The translations under genes were made by a program, and so were the position numbers. Shown here piece by piece: positions 7,880 to 16,630 of a stretch of DNA of 64,000 nt. Below the pieces are notes generated by a model that had not been told where the DNA came from, searched no databases, and worked only from the letters and a program-made list of their open reading frames with translations. The stretch is from Flavobacteriales bacterium (GTDB lineage: Bacteria > Bacteroidota > Bacteroidia > Flavobacteriales_G > Salibacteraceae). Where the stretch lies: positions 124,001-188,000 of the forward strand of contig JABMOM010000020.1 in the NCBI GenBank assembly GCA_013204105.1, given 5' to 3'. Each line of letters begins with the position of its first letter. Within the stretch, counting starts at the first letter, position 1.

Positions 7880-10800
7880 ATGAGATATTGGATATGTATA
7901 GTAGTGTTAGTTGTGCTGTCTGCGATGAATACGCAAGCGCAATTCCAATGTGGTTCAAACACTCCCACCTTTATTGTTGATCTTTCAGGCGACCCGAACA
8001 GCAGTTGGTCGAGTCCAGATACAAATCGCGCTGATACCTGTTGTGGAGCTTCTTCACCAGATAAGTGCGTAGGCTTTGAGGTCACATTGAACCCAAATGC
8101 GGAAGGAATCATTTTTGAAATTTGCGATGGTGCGATACCGCCAGGGGCCATTTACTATCAAGTTGACTGCGGGTCACCCACTGCTGTAGGAGAGGCTTTG
8201 TGTCTGACCGGGGTAGGGCCACATTACATTACCTTTTGTAAGCCAGGAAACAATTCGAATATCTATTGCATTACCTCTATCGCCGAGCCAGCTCCTGGCC
8301 CTGATATATCCGTTAATGACGGCTGTTCGGGATATATGTATGTTGAGGGATACGATCCTGACTCCGTCACGTGGACTTCGGTTTATCCAGGTGCAATAGG
8401 CGCCTACAATAGTTACTTGGATTGCACGTCTGGGTGCGACTCTGTCAATGTAATGGGCCAGGCAAATGCGCCAGACACAGTCTTGTATCAAGTTTGCGGA
8501 CCGCTGCTCGGCGACTGTGATACTCTTTCTTACTGTGATACGATTGCGGCCTATTTCTTCAGTACGCTTGCCGCGGTTATATCTCCTGAGGAACCAATGG
8601 TGTGTTATGGCGCCGCCGGCACTTGGATCTATGCATCCGGTACAGGAGGGTCTCCGCCCTACAATTACACATGGAACACCGGTTCCACGGCTGATTCAAT
8701 TTTCGTTGGTGTGGGAACCTACACCTTGGAAGTGGGTGACACATCTGGATGCCCCCCCGCTTACGATACCGTCTTTGTAGATTCCTTTAGTCTTCCTATT
8801 GTGGCCAACGCAGGCAATGACACAACGGTATGCAGCAGCTTTTGGCCGATCACATTAAATGGTTCCGTTCAATCTGCCAGTGGTGGATATTGGATCGGTG
8901 GAGATGGTACATTTAGCCCTGATTCTGCTACTTTAAATGCCCAATATCAGCCCGGAATCAACGACTCCACCTCGGGTAGTGTGGAATTGTACTTGATCAC
9001 CACAGGAAACTTAGGGTGTCCACCTGACACAGATACGGTCCTCATCACCTTACATGTATACTCCTCTGCAGTCGAGTTTGGTACCCTATCCGTCCTTTGT
9101 GCGGGCGAAAATAACGGGTCAGCTTGGGTGCAATTTGCACCAGGAACATCACAGTTGGTCTTTGAGTGGCTAACAACCCCACCTCAGATCGGCGACAGTA
9201 TTACGGGCCTTGGCGCAGGCACCTACCAAGTCATTATTTCCGACCCTTTTGGCTGCGATAGTCTTTCAACGATCACCGTGATAGAACCCGATACCTTAGA
9301 AATGAGCCTCGTCAGTCTTGACGATGCCTCTTGCGGCGGATATACAGACGGAGCCATCGAAGTATCGAGTGCTGGAGGGGTCATTCCCTATTCTTATACT
9401 TGGAACACTGGGGATACGACTGCAGCCATCACTGGACTGGGTGCCGGCTCGTATTTGGTTACCGTCACCGACTCGAATGGATGCGAGGATACCCTCAACT
9501 TTACTGTCACGGAGCCACCTGGAATCAACATTGCCATGACGGGCGTTGACGTGGATTGCTTTGGAGATAATACAGGTGCGGCAACTGCCGCAGCCACTGG
9601 GCCGTATGGTTCCTTCGCTTACAATTGGAATACAGGTTCAGGAGCGCCGATCATATTTAACCTCACGGCCGGGACCTATATCGTTACCGTAACTTATGGG
9701 GCGGGATGCTTGGACAGCGATACCGTAATCATTACCCAACCCGATTCTTTGGAGCTTTATCTTGCCCCAATAGACATTACATGTTACGGTGCGCAAAATG
9801 GATCGATCTCCTCTAGCGTAATAGGAGGGGTTATTCCATACGGCTATGCTTGGTCAACCACGGAAACTACCGTTCAGATAGCTGGATTGGCAGCCGGAAC
9901 GTACACGCTTACGGTCACAGATGACAATGCCTGTGAAGTGATCGTGGATGCCACGATTGTAGAACCGGATTCGCTTGAAACGACGGAGAGCATACTCAAT
10001 GTTTCTTGTTTTGGATTTGCGGATGGAAGCATCAGTTCCACCCCAAGCGGTGGAACATCACCCTATACCTATAATTGGAATACGTCTGCTACCACTTCGA
10101 GCATTACCAACCTGAGCGCTGGTACGTACTCTCTGGTGGTCACAGATTCGAATAATTGCACGGACACCAGTGTTTATACCATCGTAGAGCCTTTGCTGCT
10201 TCAAGTCAGCTTGAGCGCTCAAGACATTACATGCAACGGCGGGAGTGACGGTACGATAGGAACAGCGGTGAGCGGTGGTACTGCTCCTTATAGCTATAAC
10301 TGGAGTTCAGGAGGCACAGCCTCCTCGGATATCGGACTAAGCGCAGGTTTGCATTCTGTTACGGTTACAGACTTCAACGGCTGTGAATTGATCCTTGATA
10401 CCACATTGACCGAACCTACTCCCATTCAGGTTCAAATGAGCAACAACGTCACCATATGCTTGTACGACAACGCCGTCATTTTTGCGGCTGCATCCGGTGG
10501 TAACGGAGGCTACTCCTATACCTGGAGTGATTCCCTTGGAAATAACGACAGCCATGTAGTGGACCCTCTGGTGACAACGACTTACTCCGTTTCTGTCACC
10601 GATACCTTCGGATGTCCAGCCGCGATTGGCACCGTTAAGGTGACAGTAAAACCAGTAGTGTTTGATGCGATCACGGTATCGTCTGATCCTATACAAATCT
10701 GTTTGGGTAAATCGGCCAAGGTGACCGGACAATACGGTGGTAGTCTCTCCGAATATTCGGTGACTTGGGCTCCAAACCTTGGAAGTAATGTCGGATCATA

Positions 10801-11701
10801 CACAGTTTCGCCAGAAGTAACGTCCACCTACGTCATGCGCGTCACAGACGCATGTGGGTTTTATGAGGAAGATTCCGTAACCGTTGTCGTAAACCCCGTT
10901 CCAATCCTGGACTTTCCTGATTTGATTGCGGATGGGTGCGCCCCCCTTGAGGTAACCTTTAATTCTGGCATCAGTGGAATATCCATCGCCGAGTACAAGT
11001 GGAAGTTTGGCAACGGCCAATCGAGTACGAAAGCGATTCCTACCATGATTTACTTCAACCCGGGAACCTATGACGTTGAATTCTCTGCCATGACGGACCA
11101 AGGCTGCCCATCAGAAGGAGATGGCACAGGGCAAGTGGAAGTATATCCTAGCCCAGCTGCGGGATTCTATGTAACCCCAGACAAAGTCACTACGGATGAT
11201 CCTTTGGTGGAAACGGTGGATGAAAGCGAAGATGCTGTCACCTATGATTGGGAAGTGTCGGATGGGGCAACCTACGATGGATCCTCCATCAGCCATCGCT
11301 TCCAGGAGTGGGGAGAATACAGTATCACGCAGATCGTGCAAAACATGTTTGGGTGCGTTGACACAAGTATCCAATATGTTTACGTTGAGCCAGTTCTTGT
11401 GCTTGAGGCCCCAACTGCCTTTACGCCAAACAGGTTTGATCAAAGCGATGCTAGCTATGATCCCTCGGCGATGAACAACGATGTATTCTATCTCATCACC
11501 CGATACGTTAAGATTTTTCACCTAGTGATTTACAACCGATGGGGTGAGACCGTATTTGAAACATTTGACGCCTCTAAGGGATGGAATGGCTATTACAAAG
11601 GGGAACTAGCCCCTATGTCCACCTATGTGTGGAGGGCTGATATTGTATTTGTCGACGATCATGAAGCAACAAAAACAGGACATGTCACGCTACTGCGCTA
11701 A
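7880..11701 (+). CDS. Large secreted adhesin-like protein with SprB repeats and T9SS type B sorting domain
   Basis: This is a 1273-residue secreted protein. A signal peptide (start MRYWICIVVL, ending NTQAQ) leads a cysteine-rich N-terminal part. From about base 9060 to 10440 come SprB-type repeats of roughly 75-80 residues, each with the pattern CxG...DGSI....GG..PY.Y.WNT.....I..L.AGTY...VTD...C. Ig/PKD-like modules follow. The last 90 or so residues (AFTPN..., NRWGETVFE, WNGYYKGE) are the gliding-motility-associated type B domain that directs export by the T9SS. Proteins of this class act on the cell surface in gliding or adhesion. The frame opens at 7847, but ATG 7880 gives the signal peptide and follows a promoter motif. 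It overlaps the next gene, a PorP/SprF homologue, by 20 bp, a standard pairing for type B cargo. Confidence 0.92.
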   Translation: MRYWICIVVLVVLSAMNTQAQFQCGSNTPTFIVDLSGDPNSSWSSPDTNRADTCCGASSPDKCVGFEVTLNPNAEGIIFEICDGAIPPGAIYYQVDCGSPTAVGEALCLTGVGPHYITFCKPGNNSNIYCITSIAEPAPGPDISVNDGCSGYMYVEGYDPDSVTWTSVYPGAIGAYNSYLDCTSGCDSVNVMGQANAPDTVLYQVCGPLLGDCDTLSYCDTIAAYFFSTLAAVISPEEPMVCYGAAGTWIYASGTGGSPPYNYTWNTGSTADSIFVGVGTYTLEVGDTSGCPPAYDTVFVDSFSLPIVANAGNDTTVCSSFWPITLNGSVQSASGGYWIGGDGTFSPDSATLNAQYQPGINDSTSGSVELYLITTGNLGCPPDTDTVLITLHVYSSAVEFGTLSVLCAGENNGSAWVQFAPGTSQLVFEWLTTPPQIGDSITGLGAGTYQVIISDPFGCDSLSTITVIEPDTLEMSLVSLDDASCGGYTDGAIEVSSAGGVIPYSYTWNTGDTTAAITGLGAGSYLVTVTDSNGCEDTLNFTVTEPPGINIAMTGVDVDCFGDNTGAATAAATGPYGSFAYNWNTGSGAPIIFNLTAGTYIVTVTYGAGCLDSDTVIITQPDSLELYLAPIDITCYGAQNGSISSSVIGGVIPYGYAWSTTETTVQIAGLAAGTYTLTVTDDNACEVIVDATIVEPDSLETTESILNVSCFGFADGSISSTPSGGTSPYTYNWNTSATTSSITNLSAGTYSLVVTDSNNCTDTSVYTIVEPLLLQVSLSAQDITCNGGSDGTIGTAVSGGTAPYSYNWSSGGTASSDIGLSAGLHSVTVTDFNGCELILDTTLTEPTPIQVQMSNNVTICLYDNAVIFAAASGGNGGYSYTWSDSLGNNDSHVVDPLVTTTYSVSVTDTFGCPAAIGTVKVTVKPVVFDAITVSSDPIQICLGKSAKVTGQYGGSLSEYSVTWAPNLGSNVGSYTVSPEVTSTYVMRVTDACGFYEEDSVTVVVNPVPILDFPDLIADGCAPLEVTFNSGISGISIAEYKWKFGNGQSSTKAIPTMIYFNPGTYDVEFSAMTDQGCPSEGDGTGQVEVYPSPAAGFYVTPDKVTTDDPLVETVDESEDAVTYDWEVSDGATYDGSSISHRFQEWGEYSITQIVQNMFGCVDTSIQYVYVEPVLVLEAPTAFTPNRFDQSDASYDPSAMNNDVFYLITRYVKIFHLVIYNRWGETVFETFDASKGWNGYYKGELAPMSTYVWRADIVFVDDHEATKTGHVTLLR
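9060..10440 (+). repeat. SprB-type repeat array inside the large adhesin gene
   Basis: Successive units of about 75-80 codons share the core P-Y-x-Y-x-W, an AGTY/VTVTD strand pair and a unit-end motif resembling EPD-x-L. The units have diverged at the DNA level, so this is an old array and not a recent tandem expansion. Confidence 0.75.
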
Positions 11702-12725
11702 CATATCGATATCAATGGCATTGTTGGCGAGCCTGCTTTTTTTCGGTGGAAAAGAGTTGACGGCACAAGATGCTCAGTTCTCGCAATTCTTTGCGACACG
11801 GATCTATATGAATCCAGCCTTTGCAGGCAATACACATTTTGGCAGGTTCAGCACGCACATACGTCGACAATGGCCTGCGCTCCAAGGCTACACTTCTACA
11901 GGGATGTATTATGATCAGAGCCTCCCATCTTTCAACAGTGGAATAGGTGTAAGCCTCTTTCAAGATCGACATGGCGCAGGAGGGGTGGTTTATAATAAGT
12001 ACGCGGGATACTATTCTTACCGTTTCAATCCGACGCGAAAACTAGCGGTCAAATTCGGAATTTCAGGATCTTACAATTCCTTTAACGTAGATCTCAGCCG
12101 CTTCACATTTACGGACCAATTGCTCAGCGGATCCTCAGCAACTACCGATGAATTCCGTTTTGACAAACTGCAATATTTTGATGTGAACACTGGTTTGGTC
12201 GCATTTACCGAACGCTACTGGGGAGGAGTTTCCGTTTCGAACATCAACAACCTTAGAGGTGGCCTCACCAATCCATTCCCCACAAAGCTATCCGTGCACG
12301 GAGGGGTGCTGATCCCTATCAATAAGGACATTAAAGGTGAGTTTCTTCGGAATTTAACCATCGCTGCCCAATATAAAGCCCAACAGGACTACGACCAATT
12401 TGATATCGGGGCTTATTATGGCTACTCAGTGGTTTTAGTAGGTGTTTGGTACCGAGGTTTACTGGGGTTGAAAGACAATGAAACGACCATTACGAACCAA
12501 GATGCTTTCATTCTGGTGGCCGGTCTTCAATACGAGGCGTATCGATTGAGCTACAGTTATGACATTTCTGCATCGACACTTCATGGTTATTCCAACGGAG
12601 CGCACGAAATGTCTCTTCAGATCGAGCTTTGGAGGAATTATAAGTACAAAAGGCGCCGCTCAAGCGACCGCAATGTTCCCTGTCCCAACTTTGGCGGACC
12701 GGGATGGCAGATCGATAAGGATTAA
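11682..12725 (+). CDS. PorP/SprF family type IX secretion outer membrane protein
   Basis: This 347-residue protein begins with a signal peptide (MSRYCANISI..., ending ELTAQ), followed by the family hallmark QDAQFSQFF....YMNPAFAG and a beta-barrel-like series of alternating strands. SprF is needed for secretion of the SprB adhesin in gliding Flavobacterium, and PorP family members anchor T9SS type B cargo. The position directly after a type B cargo gene, with a 20-bp overlap, suggests that it serves that adhesin specifically. A start 21 bases earlier (ATG 11661) is also possible; I chose 11682 because the bases before it are A-rich and the signal peptide is compact. Confidence 0.92.
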   Translation: MSRYCANISISMALLASLLFFGGKELTAQDAQFSQFFATRIYMNPAFAGNTHFGRFSTHIRRQWPALQGYTSTGMYYDQSLPSFNSGIGVSLFQDRHGAGGVVYNKYAGYYSYRFNPTRKLAVKFGISGSYNSFNVDLSRFTFTDQLLSGSSATTDEFRFDKLQYFDVNTGLVAFTERYWGGVSVSNINNLRGGLTNPFPTKLSVHGGVLIPINKDIKGEFLRNLTIAAQYKAQQDYDQFDIGAYYGYSVVLVGVWYRGLLGLKDNETTITNQDAFILVAGLQYEAYRLSYSYDISASTLHGYSNGAHEMSLQIELWRNYKYKRRRSSDRNVPCPNFGGPGWQIDKD

Positions 12726-12728
12726 TCA

Positions 12729-12764
12729 CCCTTCACACCACTTAACACTTCTGAAGGGCTTTTA
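12729..12764 (+). terminator. Possible terminator after the PorP/SprF gene
   Basis: CCCTTC (12729-12734) can pair with GAAGGG (12753-12758) across an 18-nt loop, followed by CTTTTAACTTTT. The stem is short, so the call is weak. Confidence 0.4.
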
Positions 12765-12789
12765 ACTTTTCATGCATGCACGATTGGTT

Positions 12790-12797
12790 TACGTTTG
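12790..12797 (+). promoter_or_regulatory. Promoter -7 element TACGTTTG for the PDZ protein gene
   Basis: This is a perfect TAnnTTTG match ending 22 nt before ATG 12820 and lying inside the longer frame that opens at 12772, which supports the later start. Confidence 0.55.
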
Positions 12798-12819
12798 GTC
12801 AAATCAAAACCGTTTAGTT

Positions 12820-14349
12820 ATGAACTACCTCACCCATCACCTCGCCAAAGAACTGGCGTTCGTTGCAATTTTGCTCATGGGCATTATTGCTATTGCACAT
12901 GCTCAAGACTCCGAAAAACAAAAGAAAGTAAAGGTTCAAATCGAAGTCACCGAAGATGGCAAGACCACGACGTCCATACAAGAAATCGAACTTGACTTAG
13001 AAAACCTCGAACGACAGATGGACGATATGCTCGAAGAGATCGAAATGGTCTTAGAAGAAGCGGTTGGAGATTTAGAAGCGGCAGATATCGAAGTGATCAT
13101 CAATAAGCGAAGGGCAGAGGAGTCTGAATTCTATGCGCCTCACTATCGACAGCACATGCGTTCGGTGCGTGCGCCAAGACCTCCCAGGCCTCCACGAGCC
13201 CACGGATACGCGTATCATTTTGAAACCGAAGGAGAACCACGCGCCTTTTTAGGGGTAGTAACCGTTCAAACCGAGAACAGCGAGGATGCTTCTACATCAG
13301 AGCCAGGCGCTCGCATTACGCGTGTAGTAGAGGGGTCAGCCGCAGAAGAAGCGGGTCTCCAAGATGGCGATGTGATCCTTGAGATCGATGGTGAAAAGGT
13401 GTCGAATCACAAGGAGGTTGCCGCAGCCATCAAAGCGCATCAGATCGATGAAGAGATTTCCATTCGGTACCAAAGAGGAGAGAAGAAAGAAAAGACTAGA
13501 GCAACACTTCGCTCATATGAAGCGATGGATGTATTCGAACGCATGGGTGATGGAGATGATGTCCAGTTCTTCGGCCCCAAAAAGATGCACAAAGCCATGA
13601 AGTGGACGACCGACTTAGAGGAACGCAAGGTCTTTTTGGGTATTGAAGGCGCATCTGGAGAAGAAGGCGGTGTAAGGATCAGCAAAGTCTTTGAGGCATC
13701 CACGGCAGAGTCGATCGGTTTGGCCGAAGGAGATGTGGTTCGAACCGTAAATGGTGCAAGCATCAATGACATAAGTGAATTGGTAAGTGTATTAAATGAA
13801 ATGGAAGCGGGAGAAGTAGTCGAAGTGACCTTCGAGCGAGAAGGAGCACAACAAGAGGCTAGCGGTGAGATCAAGTCTTTCCCCGAAGAGATGAAACGTG
13901 AATTCCACATGGAGTTTGACGATTTGGATGAGATGGAAGAGCTCGAAGCCTTGGAGTCGATCTTCGTTTCCGATCACCTCAGGGACATCGAGAAGAGCTT
14001 TGTCTTCCGTTTTGAGATGGAGGATGTGGAGCCTCAAGAGATTCGTGCTTTGAACAAAAAGTCTGGTGCCTCATTGGATGAAAACAATTCTCTTGCATTG
14101 GATAGGTTCATGATTTCACCAAATCCAAGCGATGGACTCTTCGTAATCGATGGGTTGCCACAAAGTGATGATGACGTTCATATTACCGTCTTAGACGCCA
14201 ATGGCGGACAGGTATTGGAGAAGAGTTTGAAGATTGGAGCAGAGGGGCTTTTGACGAGAATTGACTTGACAGATCAAGCGTCGGGCATTTACTTCATTTC
14301 GGTACAACAAAATGGAAAAGGCAAAGTGAGTAGGGTAGTGAAGCAGTGA
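12820..14349 (+). CDS. Secreted protein with two PDZ domains and T9SS type A sorting domain
   Basis: This 509-residue protein has a signal peptide (to about residue 28, ending IAHAQ). An acidic helical region (ENLERQMDDMLEEIEM) and a Pro/Arg-rich linker (RPPRPPRAH) follow. Two PDZ domains come next, the first around GSAAEEAGLQDGDVILEI and the second around STAESIGLAEGDVVRTV. The end is a type A sorting domain (SPNPSDGLFVIDG ... GIYFISVQ). PDZ domains bind protein C-termini, usually as parts of proteases such as DegP, but no Ser-protease or other catalytic domain is visible. It is therefore probably a surface scaffold or binding protein. Its own promoter and the hairpin before it suggest a separate transcript from the SprB/SprF pair. 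Confidence 0.85.
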   Translation: MNYLTHHLAKELAFVAILLMGIIAIAHAQDSEKQKKVKVQIEVTEDGKTTTSIQEIELDLENLERQMDDMLEEIEMVLEEAVGDLEAADIEVIINKRRAEESEFYAPHYRQHMRSVRAPRPPRPPRAHGYAYHFETEGEPRAFLGVVTVQTENSEDASTSEPGARITRVVEGSAAEEAGLQDGDVILEIDGEKVSNHKEVAAAIKAHQIDEEISIRYQRGEKKEKTRATLRSYEAMDVFERMGDGDDVQFFGPKKMHKAMKWTTDLEERKVFLGIEGASGEEGGVRISKVFEASTAESIGLAEGDVVRTVNGASINDISELVSVLNEMEAGEVVEVTFEREGAQQEASGEIKSFPEEMKREFHMEFDDLDEMEELEALESIFVSDHLRDIEKSFVFRFEMEDVEPQEIRALNKKSGASLDENNSLALDRFMISPNPSDGLFVIDGLPQSDDDVHITVLDANGGQVLEKSLKIGAEGLLTRIDLTDQASGIYFISVQQNGKGKVSRVVKQ

Positions 14350-14370
14350 CCAGTATGAAAACAATACGTA

Positions 14371-14399
14371 GAGCCTTCCCTTATGGGAGGGCTTTTTTT
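14371..14399 (+). terminator. Intrinsic terminator after the PDZ protein gene
   Basis: AGCCTTCCC and GGGAGGGCT form a 9-bp stem with one imperfect pair and a TTAT loop, followed by a run of seven T. The T run reaches the stop codon of the convergent fmt gene. Confidence 0.85.
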
Positions 14400-15342
14400 A
14401 TTGGCAGAGGAGGGATGAAACGGTTCCTCGGTACCCGTTTAGGAATTCAACTGCGCTGAGCTTTTTCTTTCCGGGAGGTTGGATCAGGAGGATTTCTAGC
14501 TCCTTGTCACCCGTTCCTATAAAGAGTTGGGATCCTTCTGTCCTAAATTGCCCTGGGGCGTTCGAGAAGAGGGAGGTCATCTTCGTCTGTCCAATCTTCC
14601 AGGGCTCTAGGCCGTCTTCGTTTTTGACCAGCGTGAATGCTCCAGGAAAAGGGTTCATTCCTCGTATGAAGTCGTGTACCTGCTGGGCTGGAAGGTTCCA
14701 GTTGATCTTGCAATCCTCCTTTTGGATTTTAGGCGCGTGCTTGGAGACTTGGTCGGGTTGAGGCGTAAGCTTGGCCGTGCCACTGGCGATGAGTTCGATC
14801 GACTCAACCAATAGTTTTGCCCCCAGATCCATGAGTCTCATGTATACATCACCCGCATTTTCATTCGGCCCTATGGGAGTGGATTGCTGCAGGAGAAGGT
14901 TGCCTGTATCGATTTCGTGTTGCAATTTGAAGCTGGTTACGCCCGTTTCGCGCTCGCCATTGATGATGGCCCAGTTGATCGGTGCTGCTCCACGATAGTC
15001 GGGGAGAAGGGACCCATGTACGTTGTAGGTTCCCAGTACAGGCATGTCCCAAACTACTTCTGGAAGCATGCGAAAGGCGACAACCACTTGGATATCAGCA
15101 TGGCATTTTTGCAATGCTTCCATGAAATCCTCTGACTTCAAATTGGTGGGTTGGAGGACTTGAATTCCATGTTGTAATGCGCACTCCTTCACTGGTGACG
15201 CTCTTTCTTGCTGTCCTCGACCGGATGGTTTGTCAGGTGCCGTAACCACGGCGACCACCTCATGGGTCGTGCCGAGCAAGGCATCTAAACTAGCTACCGC
15301 AAAATCAGGTGTTCCAAAGAATACAATCCGTAAACCTTCCAT
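14398..15342 (-). CDS. fmt: Methionyl-tRNA formyltransferase
   Basis: This 314-residue enzyme formylates the methionine on initiator tRNA, using 10-formyltetrahydrofolate. It begins with the Rossmann strand RIVFFGTPDFAV and has the formyltransferase signature HGSLLPDYRGAAPINWAI, which contains the catalytic His and nearby Asn. The C-terminal OB-like domain begins around INWNLPAQQVHDFIRGMNPFPGAF. The frame extends to an ATG at 15375, but that region holds the promoter motif TATCTTCG (15350-15357), so the start is ATG 15342 (MEGLRIVFFG), as in homologues. Confidence 0.96.
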   Translation of the reverse strand: MEGLRIVFFGTPDFAVASLDALLGTTHEVVAVVTAPDKPSGRGQQERASPVKECALQHGIQVLQPTNLKSEDFMEALQKCHADIQVVVAFRMLPEVVWDMPVLGTYNVHGSLLPDYRGAAPINWAIINGERETGVTSFKLQHEIDTGNLLLQQSTPIGPNENAGDVYMRLMDLGAKLLVESIELIASGTAKLTPQPDQVSKHAPKIQKEDCKINWNLPAQQVHDFIRGMNPFPGAFTLVKNEDGLEPWKIGQTKMTSLFSNAPGQFRTEGSQLFIGTGDKELEILLIQPPGKKKLSAVEFLNGYRGTVSSLLCQ

Positions 15343-15349
15343 TCTTACA

Positions 15350-15357
15350 CGAAGATA
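15350..15357 (-). promoter_or_regulatory. Promoter -7 element TATCTTCG for fmt
   Basis: It reads CGAAGATA on the plus strand and ends 7 nt before ATG 15342. It excludes the upstream in-frame ATG at 15375 as the start. Confidence 0.55.
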
Positions 15358-15385
15358 CTTGGCTATATGGATCAAGCGGATTGAT

Positions 15386-15393
15386 TAGTTTTG
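15386..15393 (+). promoter_or_regulatory. Promoter -7 element TAGTTTTG for the DUF6265 lipoprotein gene
   Basis: This is a perfect TAnnTTTG match whose last base is 5 nt from ATG 15399. It faces away from the fmt promoter, about 30 bp away. Confidence 0.55.
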
Positions 15394-15398
15394 ATTGG

Positions 15399-15872
15399 AT
15401 GACGAAACTGTTCAACATATTGCTTGTCGCCTTCATGGCCTCATTGCTTTGCATTGGATGCAGCGAAAAGGACAATGCTTTTCGGGATCAATTTCGTTGG
15501 CTTTCAGGGAAATGGGAAGGTTCAAATGAGGGCACTGAATTGATAGAGCAGTGGATCTGGAATAAGACTCGCTTTGAAGGAAAGGCATTTGAGATAAAGG
15601 ATGGGGACACACTGTTGATAGAAGAGCTCTTTCTTGATGAGTACAACGGTGTTCCTGGATATGCCGCCATCGTCAATGGAGACGGCCCCTTCATGTTTGT
15701 TTTTAAGGGCGAGGACAATGGTGTATTTGAATTTCAAAATGAAGACCACGACTTCCCCTCCATCATACGCTATAAGTACGATTCCGATTCTTCGATCACT
15801 ATTTCGTTGATGAGCAGAGAAAGCCCTAATGAGGCCAATCTGTCCTACCAATTGAAACGCATCCAGCGATGA
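15399..15872 (+). CDS. DUF6265 family lipoprotein
   Basis: This 157-residue protein has a lipoprotein signal (LLCIGCSEKD, lipid-modified Cys about residue 21). The domain after it shows the DUF6265 pattern: WLSGKWEG near the start, a central E..W..N...FEG and the ending FENxxHDFP-like string FQNEDHDFPSIIRY. The family is a small beta-barrel of unknown function, common in Bacteroidota. The frame opens earlier at 15309, inside the fmt gene on the other strand, but ATG 15399 follows a promoter motif and gives the lipoprotein signal. Its last 4 bases overlap the next gene (ATGA), so the two are probably cotranscribed. Confidence 0.8.
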   Translation: MTKLFNILLVAFMASLLCIGCSEKDNAFRDQFRWLSGKWEGSNEGTELIEQWIWNKTRFEGKAFEIKDGDTLLIEELFLDEYNGVPGYAAIVNGDGPFMFVFKGEDNGVFEFQNEDHDFPSIIRYKYDSDSSITISLMSRESPNEANLSYQLKRIQR

Positions 15873-16570
15873 ATCGCTTCAGCAAGTGGATCAATGACCA
15901 CCTCGGTGAAATCGTTTACGGAGGCATAGATGGTTGCGTAACCACATTTGCGGTAGTAGCAGGCGCCGAAGGGGCAGGGCTTTCCAGTTCTATCGTAATC
16001 ATATTAGGATTCGCCAACCTCATTGCTGATGGTTTCTCGATGTCAGTGGGAGCCTACCTGAGCAGTAAAAGTGAAAAGCAACGCTATCACAAGGAAAAGC
16101 GCAAAGAATATCGAGAGATTGAGGAAGTGCCGGAAGATGAAATCGAGGAAGTGCGCGAGATTTTTACCGATTTGGGCTTTGAAGGAAAACTCTTGGAAGA
16201 GGTGGTCCTGAAGATCACAGAAAATGAAGATCGATGGGTCGACGTCATGATGAAACATGAATTGGAGATGATCGAAGAGAAGAAGGCGTCCTCGTTGATC
16301 GGTTTGAGCACATTCGTCAGCTTTATAACCTTCGGAGTGATTCCGCTATTGACGTACGTCTATTCCATGGCATGGGAAGTGGAAATCGACCGATTCCTGA
16401 TATCGTCACTACTAACCGCCTTGGCCTTTGTGTCAATAGGCTGGATGAAGAGCTACGTCACTAAAACCAGTCATTTTCAAGGCATGCTTGAAACGTTGGG
16501 ATTGGGAGCGTTGGCAGCCCTGCTGGCCTATTTTGCTGGGGATATACTTGAGCAGATCCTTTTGACTTGA
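15869..16570 (+). CDS. VIT1/CCC1 family transporter
   Basis: This 233-residue membrane protein of the VIT1/CCC1 family moves Fe2+ or Mn2+ out of the cytoplasm in characterised members. Helix 1 carries GEIVYGGIDGCVTTFAVVAG and helix 2 GFANLIADGFSMSVGAYLSS. Between helices 2 and 3 is the charged cytoplasmic segment (about residues 65-140, rich in Glu, including VMMKHELEM) that binds metal in plant VIT1. Three further membrane segments follow. It overlaps the DUF6265 lipoprotein gene by 4 bp. Confidence 0.9.
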   Translation: MNRFSKWINDHLGEIVYGGIDGCVTTFAVVAGAEGAGLSSSIVIILGFANLIADGFSMSVGAYLSSKSEKQRYHKEKRKEYREIEEVPEDEIEEVREIFTDLGFEGKLLEEVVLKITENEDRWVDVMMKHELEMIEEKKASSLIGLSTFVSFITFGVIPLLTYVYSMAWEVEIDRFLISSLLTALAFVSIGWMKSYVTKTSHFQGMLETLGLGALAALLAYFAGDILEQILLT

Positions 16571-16597
16571 TCTGCATTCAGAATTGAGTTCAATGCT

Positions 16598-16605
16598 TAG
16601 TTTCG
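16598..16605 (+). promoter_or_regulatory. Promoter -7 element TAGTTTCG for the nucleoid-associated protein gene
   Basis: It matches TAnnTTYG and ends 25 nt before ATG 16631. Confidence 0.45.
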
Positions 16606-16630
16606 TGCTCCTTCATTCAGACCAAAGACC

